Assembly (NCBI RefSeq): GCF_021556615.1
Contig: NZ_JAKGGD010000003.1
Coordinates: 372,001 to 436,000 of the forward strand
Length of the DNA stretch: 64,000 bases
From: Paracoccus salsus
Lineage (GTDB): Bacteria; Pseudomonadota; Alphaproteobacteria; Rhodobacterales; Rhodobacteraceae
Direction: 5' to 3'
Shown here: in pieces, positions 1 to 8,382 of the stretch
Layout: every line of letters starts with the position of its first letter
How positions within the stretch are numbered: the stretch's first letter is position 1
Program-made: the position numbers and the translations under genes
Notes under the pieces: generated by a model
What the model saw: only the letters and a program-made list of their open reading frames with translations
Databases searched by the model: none
What the model was told of the DNA's origin: nothing

Positions 1-110
1 ACCGCCAGCGGATCAAGCCGTTCACCCGGCAGGATGACATCGCGGTCACCGCAGGCCGACAGGCTCAACGCGGCCGCCAGGGCCATGGTCAGTCGCAGCG
101 TTGCGCTCAT
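1..110 (-). CDS. bamB: BamB-like outer membrane lipoprotein, N-terminal fragment
   Basis: Only the first 36 codons are inside the window; the gene runs off the left edge. The start at 110 gives a lipoprotein signal peptide: a short hydrophobic stretch ending in the lipobox LSAC, so the mature protein would begin at Cys20 and be lipid-anchored. After it comes an acidic GDRDVILPGERLDPLA segment of the kind found at the N-terminus of rhodobacterial PQQ-repeat beta-propeller proteins (BamB), part of the machinery that inserts outer membrane proteins. The gene just upstream encodes a YfgM-like protein, a neighbour often found with bamB. The propeller itself is not visible, so the family name rests on this short region and the context. 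Confidence 0.6.
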   Translation of the reverse strand, partial: MSATLRLTMALAAALSLSACGDRDVILPGERLDPLA

Positions 111-149
111 CCTCGCCTCTCCCTCGTCTGTCGTCGTTGGCCGGACCTG

Positions 150-818
150 TCAGCCGGCTTTCATGCTGTCGGTCGGCTCTGGCTCGACCCCCAGCGCGAT
201 CATCATCTCGGACAGGCGGCGACGCAAGGTCTCGCTGAGCCCGTCCTTCTGCTGGATCTGGCGGATCAGGCTGACGGCGTCCTCGTGCCGCCCGGCCTCT
301 ATCAGCGCAATCGCCTTCTGTTCCAGCGCCAGCAATTCGAACGGCGCACCGGCGCGCGACAGTCTGGCCAGCACCGCGTCCCGTTCCGACGGGTCCATCG
401 CAGCACCGTTCAGCATCACCAGCTTCAGTTCGGCCAACTCGTGCAGCAGAGGATCCTCCGCATCGGATTCGACGACCTCGCGCAACGCGGCAGCGGCGGC
501 GTTCGTGCCGCCGGCTTCAAGCCAGGCAGCGGATGCCAGCATCCCGGCAATCGCCTGGCGCCCCGGCGAACCTTCGGCGTCAACCTGCATCAGCGCGGCG
601 GGATCGCCGGTCGCCTCGGCCACCAGCACCCGGTCGCCCCAGGCCTCGGCCTTGGCCTGCTGTCTGGCCTGTGCATATTCCCGCCAGGAGACCCCGCCGA
701 CCAGCAGCAGGATCAGCAGGATCGCGATCCAGCCATAGCGCCGGAAAACCCCGAACAACCTGTCACGTCGCAGATCTTCGGTCACTTCGTCGACGAAGCT
801 GTCATTCTGGTTGGCCAT
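150..818 (-). CDS. YfgM-like membrane-anchored tetratricopeptide protein
   Basis: A 222-aa protein with a short charged cytoplasmic N-terminus (MANQNDSFVDEV), one transmembrane helix at about residues 26-42 (WIAILLILLLVGGVSW), and a helical, alanine-rich periplasmic domain typical of TPR_21/YfgM proteins. YfgM is an ancillary partner of the Sec translocon that passes proteins to periplasmic chaperones. The open frame extends upstream to 980 but that part reads like non-coding sequence; the Met at 818 gives the usual family N-terminus. It ends 40 bp before the BamB-like gene and is probably co-transcribed with it. The family assignment is good; the precise role in this organism is inferred. 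Confidence 0.75.
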   Translation of the reverse strand: MANQNDSFVDEVTEDLRRDRLFGVFRRYGWIAILLILLLVGGVSWREYAQARQQAKAEAWGDRVLVAEATGDPAALMQVDAEGSPGRQAIAGMLASAAWLEAGGTNAAAAALREVVESDAEDPLLHELAELKLVMLNGAAMDPSERDAVLARLSRAGAPFELLALEQKAIALIEAGRHEDAVSLIRQIQQKDGLSETLRRRLSEMMIALGVEPEPTDSMKAG

Positions 819-1035
819 TGGCGCCTTCCGCAATTTCGTATTCGCAGGCCGTCTTATACAACGCACAGCGGGATTGCCAATGCCGCGGCAGGCCGAACAG
901 GCGCCGCGATCGCGCCCCGGTCGGTGAGACCCGTCGCCGCGCAGGCTGCACGCGACCGGAAGCGGCCGGCTCACATGCAAGGGGTCCCGCCAGCGGACCG
1001 CCGGCGGGACCCCGAATCCTGATCGGTCCTGGCGC

Positions 1036-1635
1036 CTACATGCGCGACGCGACGTTTTCCCAGTTCACGAGATTGTCGAGAAAGTTCGACAGGTATTTGG
1101 GACGCGCATTGCGGAAGTCGATGTAATAGCTGTGCTCCCAGACGTCGCACCCCAGCAACGCGGTCTGCCCGAAGCACAGCGGGTTCACGCCGTTTTCTGT
1201 CGAGGTGACCTCAAGTTTGCCGTCGGCATTCTTGACCAGCCATGCCCAGCCCGAGCCGAACTGACCGCCGCCCTTGGCCGAGAACTGTTTCTTGAACTCA
1301 TCGACCGACCCGAAACTGTCCGTCAGCGCCTTCTCCAGTTCGGACGGGATCGCACCCGACTTGGGCGCCATCATTTCCCAGAACTGGCTGTGATTCCAAT
1401 GCTGGCTGGCGTTGTTGAAGATGCCGTTCTGGGCCACGGCGCCTTTCTGATAGGTGCCCTTGACGATCTCTTCCAGCGACTTGCCTTCCCACTCGGTGCC
1501 CGAGATCAACTCGTTCAGCTTGTCGACATAGGCGTTGTGGTGCTTGTCATGATGGTATTCCAGCGTCTCCCTGGACATGCCCGCCGCTGCCAGAGCGTCG
1601 TGCGAGTAAGGAAGATCGGGAAGGTTGAAAGCCAT
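1036..1635 (-). CDS. sodB: Superoxide dismutase, Fe type
   Basis: A 199-aa Fe/Mn superoxide dismutase that converts superoxide to oxygen and hydrogen peroxide in the cytoplasm. The four metal ligands are visible: a His in EYHHDKHH (about residue 28), His82 in WNHSQFW, and Asp164 and His168 in DVWEHSYY. The FNNASQHWNH stretch places the active-site Gln in the position used by the iron enzymes, so iron (or cambialistic) use is more likely than strict Mn. A strong ribosome binding site (GAAAGGAG) lies just upstream of the ATG. The gene stands alone; a small inverted repeat (CAACGC, 4-nt loop, GCGTTG at 1700-1715) lies between it and soxG, without a T run. Confidence 0.97.
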   Translation of the reverse strand: MAFNLPDLPYSHDALAAAGMSRETLEYHHDKHHNAYVDKLNELISGTEWEGKSLEEIVKGTYQKGAVAQNGIFNNASQHWNHSQFWEMMAPKSGAIPSELEKALTDSFGSVDEFKKQFSAKGGGQFGSGWAWLVKNADGKLEVTSTENGVNPLCFGQTALLGCDVWEHSYYIDFRNARPKYLSNFLDNLVNWENVASRM

Positions 1636-1758
1636 TTTCCTCTCCTTTCTGAAAGGTTTGAGCCTTTGAGCCGGGCGCAGCGTCCCGCATTCGTGAACTC
1701 AACGCAAGGGCGTTGGGCAGGTTCCTTGCCGAATGGCAGAAACGGCACGTCCGCGCGA

Positions 1759-2277
1759 TCAGCGCGGTGCCAGCCGGCTTCCGGGGATCGCGGCGTTCCG
1801 CAGGATCAGGCCCAGATAGTCGGCGGTGGAACGGAACCCGATCAGTCGCATTCCGCCCTCGATCCGCCAGAGCGCGACCGCCGTCTGCGCGGCGCGCGAC
1901 CGGCGCAGACCGTCAGATGGCAGCGCGTCCAGATCGGCCGGGCTCAGCTTCGCGATCACGTCCCCGGCGTGCGGCCCAAGCACATCGAAGACCGCGCGCG
2001 CGTCCGAGACATCGACGACCAGCGCATGTTCGCCGGTCAGGGCCTGATCCAGCGCCGACAAGGCTTCGGGCAGTTCCTGCGCGGGCAGGATCAGCAGCAA
2101 TTCGTCGGGCGACATCCAGCCCAGGGTGCGACTGCCGTCGGTCGTGTGCCGCGTGACATCGGGGATGGCCAGCCCTGCCGCCCCGGCGATGGCATCGCCG
2201 GCCCGCGACAGGTCGGCGCGGATGGCGATCATGCCCAGACCCTCGACGCGGACGACGCTTGCAAGTGCCTCAGCCAT
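1759..2277 (-). CDS. soxG: Sarcosine oxidase, gamma subunit
   Basis: A 172-aa protein, the last gene of the sarcosine oxidase operon. Its start overlaps the end of soxA by 8 bp, which points to translational coupling. The sequence has the features of SoxG, a small subunit related to the GcvT fold (for example LGWMSPDELLLILP near the middle and DVSDARAVFDVLGP), needed for assembly of the heterotetramer. SoxG is the least conserved subunit of the family, so position in the operon supports the call as much as sequence does. Confidence 0.9.
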   Translation of the reverse strand: MAEALASVVRVEGLGMIAIRADLSRAGDAIAGAAGLAIPDVTRHTTDGSRTLGWMSPDELLLILPAQELPEALSALDQALTGEHALVVDVSDARAVFDVLGPHAGDVIAKLSPADLDALPSDGLRRSRAAQTAVALWRIEGGMRLIGFRSTADYLGLILRNAAIPGSRLAPR

Positions 2278-5197
2278 TCAGGCGGCTCCCTTCCTTGTCA
2301 TAAAACACCGGGTCGCAGATCCTGGCCTTCAGCACTTCGCCCGAAGGCATCGGGAATTCCAGTATCTGTCCCATCCGTTCGGGTCCGTGGCGGACCAGGC
2401 CCATGGCGATCGGCCTGTCCAGCGTCGGAGAATGATAGCTCGAGGTGACCCGGCCCTGCGTCTTGCGCTGGCCGTTGGCGTTCGTGCCCTCGTCCACCGC
2501 GTAGGCGCCGTCGGGGATCACCCGATCGTCGAGGCTTTCAATACCGACAAGTTGCCAGCGCGTGCGGTCCTTCATGAAGCTGCGGGACTGCGCGCGCTTG
2601 CCGATATAGTCGGACTTCTTCTTGCTGATCGCCCAGCCCAGGCCCAGGTCCTGCGGAATGATGGTGCCGTCGGTTTCGTCGCCGATCATGATGAAGCCCT
2701 TTTCGGCGCGCATGACATGCATGGCTTCGGTGCCGTAGGGCGTGATCCCCAGGTCGCGCCCGGCCTCGTGCAGCCTGTCCCACAGCTCCAGGCCGCGCCC
2801 GGCCGGCACGGCGATCTCATAGCTGAGTTCACCCGAAAAGCTGATCCGGTAGATGCGTGCAGGGATGCCTGCGATATCGCCCTCGGCCCACTGCATGAAG
2901 GGTAGCGCGTCCTGCGACACGTCGATACTGCCGGGTAGCCGATCAAGAAGTTCGCGCGCCTTGGGGCCGGCGACGGCGATCTGGGCGTATTGTTCCGTCA
3001 GATTCGCCGTGTAGACCTGCCAGTCCCACCACTCGCATTGCAGCCAGTCCTCCATGTGGCCATGGATCCGGTCCGCGCCGCCGGTCGTGGTGTGGCAAAG
3101 CCAGGTATCGTCGGACAATCGCGCGACCACGCCGTCATCCATGAGAAAACCGTTCTCGCCGCACATCAGCCCGTAGCGGCATTTGCCGACCGGCAGGCTG
3201 GACATCATGTTGGTATACATCATGTCGAGGAAACGCCCGGCGTCAGGCCCCTTGACGATGATCTTGCCCAGTGTGGACGCGTCCAGCGTGCCCACGGACT
3301 TGCGCACGGCAAGGATCTCGCGGTTGATCGCCGAATGCCGGTCCTCGCCGGCCCGGGGATAGCTGTAGGGCCGGCGCCAGTGGCCCACCGGCTCCCACGA
3401 GGCACCGTGTCTTTCGTGCCATTCATGCATCGCGGTCTTGCGCAGCGGCTGAAATGCATCGCCGCGCGCGTCGGCGGCGATCGTGGCCAGGGTCAGCGGG
3501 GTGTAGGGCGGCCGGAACGTGGTGGTGCCGGTCTGCGGGATCGGCTGGTCCAGCGCCGTGGACAGGACCGCCAGACCGTTGATGTTGCTGATCTTGCCCT
3601 GATCGGTCGCCATGCCAAGCGTGGTATAGCGCTTGGTATGTTCAACCGAGGCATAGCCTTCGCGGGCCGCCAGCTGGACATCCGTGACCTTCACATCGTT
3701 CTGATAATCGAGCCACATCTTCGCGCGCAGCCTGTAGGGCGCGTCTTTCGGCATGCACCAGACCGGCATGGTCGCGGCCTCGGCGCGTTCCAGATCGCCC
3801 GCGCAGCGCAGATCGCCGTTCGCGGCGCCCACGGCCGTCACGTTGCCCTGGCCGTCGGCACCCAGCGGCGGACGATCCGGGTCCGGTCGGAACATCGCCC
3901 GCGCGTCGTCCCAGATCAGCCTGCCGCCGCAATGGCTGTACAGGTGGACGACGGGCGACCAGCCGCCTGACATCGCGACCACATCGCAGTCGATGCCGCC
4001 GGTCGGCTTGCCGTCACCATCCTGGGCGCACAGCACCACGCCCTCGACATGCCGGCTGCCCTTGACCTTGGCGATGCCGGTGCCGGTCAGGACCGGGATG
4101 TTACGGGCCCGCGCCGCCTGCGGCAGATCGCCGTCGGCCTGATCGCGGGCGTCGATGACGGTCACCTCAAGCCCCTCGGCCGCAGCGGTCAGCGCCGTCC
4201 GATAGGCATCATCGTTGTTCGTGACCACGACGATGCGCTGGCCCGGGGCGATGGCGTGATTCACGAGGAAGTCGCGCACCGCCGACGCCAGCATCACCCC
4301 CGGCACATCATTGCAGGCGAAGGCCAGCGGCCGTTCGAGCGCGCCCGTTGCGGTGATGATCCGGCGCGCACGAATGCGCCACAGCCGCTGCCGCGGGATG
4401 CCTGCGTTCGGATCGTGATCCGCAAGCGCTTCGCGCGCAAGAAGATAGCCGTGGTCGTAAAGCCCGGTCGCCATGGTGTTGCGGCGCAGGGTGACGTTCT
4501 GGCGCGCGCGCAGATCGTCCAGAAGCCGGGCGATGGCTGCCGGACCGTCCTTGTGGTCGACGGGGGTGCGGCCGCCCCAGACCGCTTCCTGCTCGAGGAC
4601 AAGCACCTTCTGTCCGTCCTCGGCTGCATCGCGCGCCGCGCGCAGTCCGGCGATCCCGCCACCGACGACCACCAGATCCACATGCGCGTAGGCCTGTTCG
4701 TAGCGATCGGGATCGGGGTCGGTCGGCGCCCGGCCCAGACCTGCGCTGCGGCGGATGATCGGCTCGAACAGATGTTTCCAGAAGGGCCGCGGATGGATGA
4801 AGGTCTTGTAGTAGAAACCGGCGGGAAGCATCGGCGACAGCCAGTTGTTGACGGCACCGATATCGGCATCCAGAGAGGGCCAGCAATTCTGGCTTCGCAG
4901 CACCATTCCGTGCGTCAGCAGGGTGGTGGTGGCGCGCTGGTTGGGTTCGAATCGCCCGCCCTGTCCAAGCCCGAACAGGGCGTTCGGCTCTTCGGCGCCG
5001 GATGCGATCGGGCCGCGGGGACGGTGATACTTGAAGGACCGGCCCATCAGCATCTGGCCATTCGCCAGCAGCGCCGACGCCAGCGTATCGCCCTGCACCC
5101 CGCGCAGATGCCGGCCATCGAAGCGGAAGGGAATCTGGAAGGCGCGGTCGATCAGGCGGCCGCCCTTGGCCAGGCGGAAAGGAGGCGTATGGGTCAT
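2270..5197 (-). CDS. soxA: Sarcosine oxidase, alpha subunit
   Basis: A 975-aa subunit of heterotetrameric sarcosine oxidase, which demethylates sarcosine to glycine and passes the one-carbon unit to tetrahydrofolate. The domains are in the expected order: an N-terminal ferredoxin-like domain (about residues 15-100), a nucleotide-binding Rossmann domain starting at DLVVVGGGIAGLRAARDA (GGGIAG at about 179-184) that binds NAD, and a C-terminal GcvT-like aminomethyltransferase domain (from about residue 590), the tetrahydrofolate site. The Met at 5197 is chosen because its ATGA overlaps the soxD stop codon and it matches the family N-terminus; the open frame upstream of it runs through soxD. Confidence 0.97.
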   Translation of the reverse strand: MTHTPPFRLAKGGRLIDRAFQIPFRFDGRHLRGVQGDTLASALLANGQMLMGRSFKYHRPRGPIASGAEEPNALFGLGQGGRFEPNQRATTTLLTHGMVLRSQNCWPSLDADIGAVNNWLSPMLPAGFYYKTFIHPRPFWKHLFEPIIRRSAGLGRAPTDPDPDRYEQAYAHVDLVVVGGGIAGLRAARDAAEDGQKVLVLEQEAVWGGRTPVDHKDGPAAIARLLDDLRARQNVTLRRNTMATGLYDHGYLLAREALADHDPNAGIPRQRLWRIRARRIITATGALERPLAFACNDVPGVMLASAVRDFLVNHAIAPGQRIVVVTNNDDAYRTALTAAAEGLEVTVIDARDQADGDLPQAARARNIPVLTGTGIAKVKGSRHVEGVVLCAQDGDGKPTGGIDCDVVAMSGGWSPVVHLYSHCGGRLIWDDARAMFRPDPDRPPLGADGQGNVTAVGAANGDLRCAGDLERAEAATMPVWCMPKDAPYRLRAKMWLDYQNDVKVTDVQLAAREGYASVEHTKRYTTLGMATDQGKISNINGLAVLSTALDQPIPQTGTTTFRPPYTPLTLATIAADARGDAFQPLRKTAMHEWHERHGASWEPVGHWRRPYSYPRAGEDRHSAINREILAVRKSVGTLDASTLGKIIVKGPDAGRFLDMMYTNMMSSLPVGKCRYGLMCGENGFLMDDGVVARLSDDTWLCHTTTGGADRIHGHMEDWLQCEWWDWQVYTANLTEQYAQIAVAGPKARELLDRLPGSIDVSQDALPFMQWAEGDIAGIPARIYRISFSGELSYEIAVPAGRGLELWDRLHEAGRDLGITPYGTEAMHVMRAEKGFIMIGDETDGTIIPQDLGLGWAISKKKSDYIGKRAQSRSFMKDRTRWQLVGIESLDDRVIPDGAYAVDEGTNANGQRKTQGRVTSSYHSPTLDRPIAMGLVRHGPERMGQILEFPMPSGEVLKARICDPVFYDKEGSRLNG

Positions 5198-5529
5198 TCG
5201 GCTTGGGTCCAGTCGGGCTGCCAGTCGGGGCGGGATTTGCGGATTTCGCTGACCACGTCGGCCGGCGGGTGCGTGGTCTGCGCCTTGTAGGTGCCATAGA
5301 CCTGCAGCGTGGCGGTGTCCCGTGCCGCAAGGAACCACTTGCCGCAGCCATACGCATGGCGCCAGCGTTCGAAATGGACGCCCTTCGGGTTCTTTCGGGC
5401 GAACAGATAGCCTTCCAACTCGTCGTCGGATCCTTCCGGGCCGACGCGCTTGAGATGCGCCTCGCCGCCGGGCTGAAGTTCGGTTTCCTCGGCGGCAACG
5501 CCGCAGTACGGGCAGGTCAGGATCAGCAT
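5194..5529 (-). CDS. soxD: Sarcosine oxidase, delta subunit
   Basis: A 111-aa zinc-binding subunit. The zinc ligands known for this subunit are all present: Cys6 and Cys9 in CPYCG, His58 and Cys62 in RWRHAYGCGKWF. The ARKNPKG and YGTYK segments are also typical. The stop codon overlaps the soxA start by 4 bp (ATGA). It is separated from the upstream 88-aa gene by 164 bp, a wider gap than usual inside this operon, containing a GC palindrome (CCGCGG-TAG-CCGCGG at 5645-5659). Confidence 0.96.
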   Translation of the reverse strand: MLILTCPYCGVAAEETELQPGGEAHLKRVGPEGSDDELEGYLFARKNPKGVHFERWRHAYGCGKWFLAARDTATLQVYGTYKAQTTHPPADVVSEIRKSRPDWQPDWTQAE

Positions 5530-5693
5530 TCAGTCATCCTTGCGCGAAAAGGGTCGGGCGACGGTCGCAAAGTCCAGAGGTCCCGCCCCGATGGTCCCAA
5601 GCCCCAGGGCGCATGCGAAAGCCGGGCGCTGGTTGCACCCGGCTCCGCGGTAGCCGCGGCTGCAATCCGCAGGCAGGCCCCGAACCTGCGGCC

Positions 5694-5960
5694 TCAGTCG
5701 ACCGGTGCGGGCTCTTCCTCGGCCGCATCAGGCTCGGCCGGATCAGGCTCGGCCGGATCGGCAGGCGCGTCATCGACGGCATCGCCATCCACCGAAGCGT
5801 CGGGCGCGGTATCCACATTGACGGTGGTGTCAGCGGGCGCACCGGTGTCCGTCGCCGCATCCATGTCGTCGCCTGCCATGAAGAAGAACAGCAGCGCGAC
5901 GACCACCACGATGGCGCCGACGATGAAGTAGATCGTGTTGTTGTTCTTGCCCTCGGACAT
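5694..5960 (-). CDS. Small acidic single-pass membrane protein within the sox operon
   Basis: An 88-aa protein with a short polar N-terminus (MSEGKNNN), one strongly hydrophobic helix (IYFIVGAIVVVVALLFFFMAG, about residues 10-30) and a tail made almost only of Asp, Ala, Pro, Glu, Val and Thr with repeated PAEPD/DPAEP-like blocks. No catalytic motif is seen. It lies on the same strand between soxB (91 bp upstream) and soxD (164 bp downstream). A ribosome binding site-like GGAAAGGACC precedes the ATG. Similar small TM proteins with acidic Pro/Ala tails are common in this group, but I cannot assign a function. A role tied to sarcosine oxidase is only suggested by position. Confidence 0.75.
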   Translation of the reverse strand: MSEGKNNNTIYFIVGAIVVVVALLFFFMAGDDMDAATDTGAPADTTVNVDTAPDASVDGDAVDDAPADPAEPDPAEPDAAEEEPAPVD

Positions 5961-6051
5961 GATCGGTCCTTTCCATTGAAAAGTTTCTCAAAGCACAATG
6001 CGGTTGGTGGGGGTTGTGTTCCCGTGTCCAGGGCCATTGCCGGAGCCTCGC

Positions 6052-7317
6052 CTAATGCGCCACGCCGGCGGCGACGGATTCATCGATGAACCGGCCTTCC
6101 CGGAACCGGCCCAACCCGAAATCGGCCGCCAGCGGTCCGGGCGAGCCGTTCGCGACCAGTTCGGCCATCGCCCATCCCGATCCCGGGATCCCCTTGAACC
6201 CGCCCGTCCCCCAGCCGCAATTGACGTAAAGATTGCCGACCGGGGTTCCGGACAGGATCGGCGAGCGATCACCCGTCATGTCCACGATCCCGCCCCATTG
6301 GCGCAGCATCTTGAGCCGCGAGATCATCGGGAATGTCTCGACCAGTGCGCGCACCGTTTCCTCGACATGATGCCAGGACCCACGCTGCGTGAAGTTGTTG
6401 TACCCATCGGTGCCGCCGCCGACCACCATCTCGCCCTTGTCGGATTGTGACAGGTAGCCATGCACGGTGTTCGCCATCACGACCACGTCCATGCAGGGCT
6501 TGATGGGCTCGCTGACCAGCGCCTGGAGGGCAACGCTTTCGATCGGCAGCCGGAAGCCGGCCATTTCCGCCAGCTGCGAGGAATGCCCGGCCACGACCAG
6601 CGCCAGTTTCTCGCAGCCGATCCGGCCCTTCGAGGTGTTGACGGCGCGGACCTGGCCCGAATCGGTCTCGATCCCCGTGACCTCGCAGTTCTGGATGATG
6701 TGCATGCCCATGTCGGAACAGGCCCGTGCGTAACCCCAGGCGACCGCGTCATGCCGCGCCGTGCCTCCGCGCGCCTGGTAAAGCCCGCCAAGCACCGGAT
6801 AGCGCGGCCCGTCCAGATTGATGATCGGCACCAGCTCCTTGAGGCGGGCCGGCTCGATCCATTCCGTCGAGACGCCCTGCAGATTGTTGGCATAGACGGT
6901 GCGCTTGTAGCCGCGGACCTCGTGTTCGGTCTGGGCCAGCATGATCAGGCCGCGCGGGCTGAACATGACATTGTAGTTCAGGTCCTGCGACAGGGTCTCG
7001 TACAGCTTCAGCGACTTGTCATAGATCGCTGCGGACGGGTCCTGCAGATAGTTCGACCGGATGATCGTCGTGTTGCGCCCGGTATTGCCGCCACCCAGCC
7101 AGCCTTTCTCGATCACCGCAATGTCGGTGATGCCGAAATTCTTGCCCAGGTAATAGGCCGTGGCCAGCCCGTGTCCGCCCGCCCCGACGATCACAACCTT
7201 GTAACGCTCGCGAGGCTCGGGGCTGACCCAGGCGCGACCCCAGTTCTGGTGCTGGCGCAACGCCTGGCGCGCGATCGCGAAAACGGAATAGCGGCCGGAA
7301 GGCGTCGCAGTCGGCAT
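6052..7317 (-). CDS. soxB: Sarcosine oxidase, beta subunit
   Basis: A 421-aa flavoprotein subunit and the first gene of the operon. It carries a classical dinucleotide-binding motif (VVIVGAGGHGLATAYYLGK, about residues 41-59) followed by the ATG-type IEKGWLGGGNTGRNTT. The GGTARHDAVAWG segment contains His189, which probably corresponds to the His that binds FMN covalently in characterised heterotetrameric enzymes. Near the C-terminus YVNCGWGTGGFKGIPGSGW is a family hallmark of the flavin/substrate site. The start at 7317 fits the family N-terminus (GRYSVFAIARQAL). The upstream intergenic region is shared with a divergent PP2C-like gene. Confidence 0.97.
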   Translation of the reverse strand: MPTATPSGRYSVFAIARQALRQHQNWGRAWVSPEPRERYKVVIVGAGGHGLATAYYLGKNFGITDIAVIEKGWLGGGNTGRNTTIIRSNYLQDPSAAIYDKSLKLYETLSQDLNYNVMFSPRGLIMLAQTEHEVRGYKRTVYANNLQGVSTEWIEPARLKELVPIINLDGPRYPVLGGLYQARGGTARHDAVAWGYARACSDMGMHIIQNCEVTGIETDSGQVRAVNTSKGRIGCEKLALVVAGHSSQLAEMAGFRLPIESVALQALVSEPIKPCMDVVVMANTVHGYLSQSDKGEMVVGGGTDGYNNFTQRGSWHHVEETVRALVETFPMISRLKMLRQWGGIVDMTGDRSPILSGTPVGNLYVNCGWGTGGFKGIPGSGWAMAELVANGSPGPLAADFGLGRFREGRFIDESVAAGVAH

Positions 7318-7437
7318 GAATATCCCCTGGCTGAATTGGTCTCAGAATGACCGCAGGCTTCCTGTCTCTCAAGACAGCATGCGGCAGATTGGATCAGATT
7401 GCGACACGCGCGGCAAGATCGCTTGCGCGCGGCCGCC

Positions 7438-7502
7438 TGGCGGGCAGACTGGCGGGCAGACTGGCGGGCAGACTGGCGGGCAGACTGGCGGGCAGACTGG
7501 CG
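7438..7502. repeat. 12-bp tandem repeat, five perfect copies
   Basis: Five head-to-tail copies of TGGCGGGCAGAC occupy 7438-7497, followed by the first five bases of a sixth copy. The array lies between the divergent soxB and PP2C-like genes, ending about 23 bp before the chosen start of the latter. Read in the frame of the downstream gene the repeat would encode five WRAD tetrapeptides, but the better ribosome binding site and start are downstream (AGGGG before the ATG at 7525), so the repeat is taken as non-coding leader sequence. Confidence 0.9.
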
Positions 7503-7524
7503 CGGACAGGCAACGAGGGGCGCG

Positions 7525-8382
7525 ATGGCGGAATTCGAACTGGTCGAGCAGGCCCTGAGGGCCAAATCCCGCGATGGCGGCGAAGGCGAGGATCGTCTGG
7601 TCATTCAGGATCACTGTGCCGCGGTCATCGACGGCGCGACCGACAAGACCGGCTGGCGCGACGACGGCAGGACCGGCGGCCAGATCGTCGCCGACACGGT
7701 GGCCGCGGAGCTGGCAAGACCCCTGGCCGAGCACGATCCCCACGCGCTGGTCATGCGCCTGTCCGACGCCGTGGCCGCGCGGCTGGGTGCCTGCGCGATT
7801 CCGCCGCAGGGCCGCCCGAACGCGGTCTTTGCCGCCTGCATTCCCGCGTGGGGTTGCGTGGTCCGGGTGGGCGATCCGGGTGTGATGATCGACGGCAGCC
7901 AGCGTCCTGCGGTCAAGCGCGTCGACGATCTGCTGGCCGAGGCGCGGGCGCTGTATCGGCATCTGTGTCCCGCCTTGCCGGGTGCGGGCGACCCGGGTCG
8001 CGCGGCGATCATGCCGTGGCTGAGCCGCCAGCATCTTCTGCAGAACGACGCCAGCACGCCCTGGGGTTTCGGCTGCATCGACGGCAACCCGGTGCCGGCC
8101 CGTTTCATCGAGCTGTTCCCGCTGTCGGATGCGCGCGAGGTGGTGCTGTGCAGCGACGGCTATCCCGCACCGCGTCCCTCGCTGGCCGAGTCCGAAGCGT
8201 TGCTGGAAAGGCTGCTCGCCGAGGACCCCGACTGCGTCGCCGCGCTGCGCGGCACGAAGGGCTGGGACCCGCGAACCGCGCGGTCCCATGACGACCGCAG
8301 CTATCTGCGGCTGAGGCTGCGCGCGGGGCCGGGCGCAGGGTCGGCACTGGCGGGCGCCGCCGTGATGGCGCGGTCGAAGTGA
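7525..8382 (+). CDS. PP2C-like serine/threonine phosphatase family protein
   Basis: A 285-aa soluble protein. The metal-site motifs of PP2C (PPM) phosphatases can be followed in order: EDRLVIQD and AAVIDGATDKTG near the N-terminus (Asp-Gly pair), GRTGGQIVADTVAAEL after it, VVLCSDGYP in the C-terminal half (equivalent to the ATDG motif), and HDDRSYLRLRL near the end (equivalent to the DNxT motif). It is a divergent, short member and I do not recognise a named ortholog. The start at 7525 has AGGGG 4 nt upstream; an in-frame extension to a TTG at 7399 would add five WRAD repeats. Its last 82 bp overlap the 3' end of the convergent membrane protein gene. Confidence 0.7.
   Translation: MAEFELVEQALRAKSRDGGEGEDRLVIQDHCAAVIDGATDKTGWRDDGRTGGQIVADTVAAELARPLAEHDPHALVMRLSDAVAARLGACAIPPQGRPNAVFAACIPAWGCVVRVGDPGVMIDGSQRPAVKRVDDLLAEARALYRHLCPALPGAGDPGRAAIMPWLSRQHLLQNDASTPWGFGCIDGNPVPARFIELFPLSDAREVVLCSDGYPAPRPSLAESEALLERLLAEDPDCVAALRGTKGWDPRTARSHDDRSYLRLRLRAGPGAGSALAGAAVMARSK

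Noticed and set aside
7438..7502. CRISPR-like array
   Set aside because: Units are 12 bp with no spacers, and no cas genes are present.
7399..7524. N-terminal extension of the PP2C-like protein with five WRAD repeats
   Set aside because: It would start at a TTG with a poor ribosome binding site; the ATG at 7525 has a strong one and gives the normal domain start.
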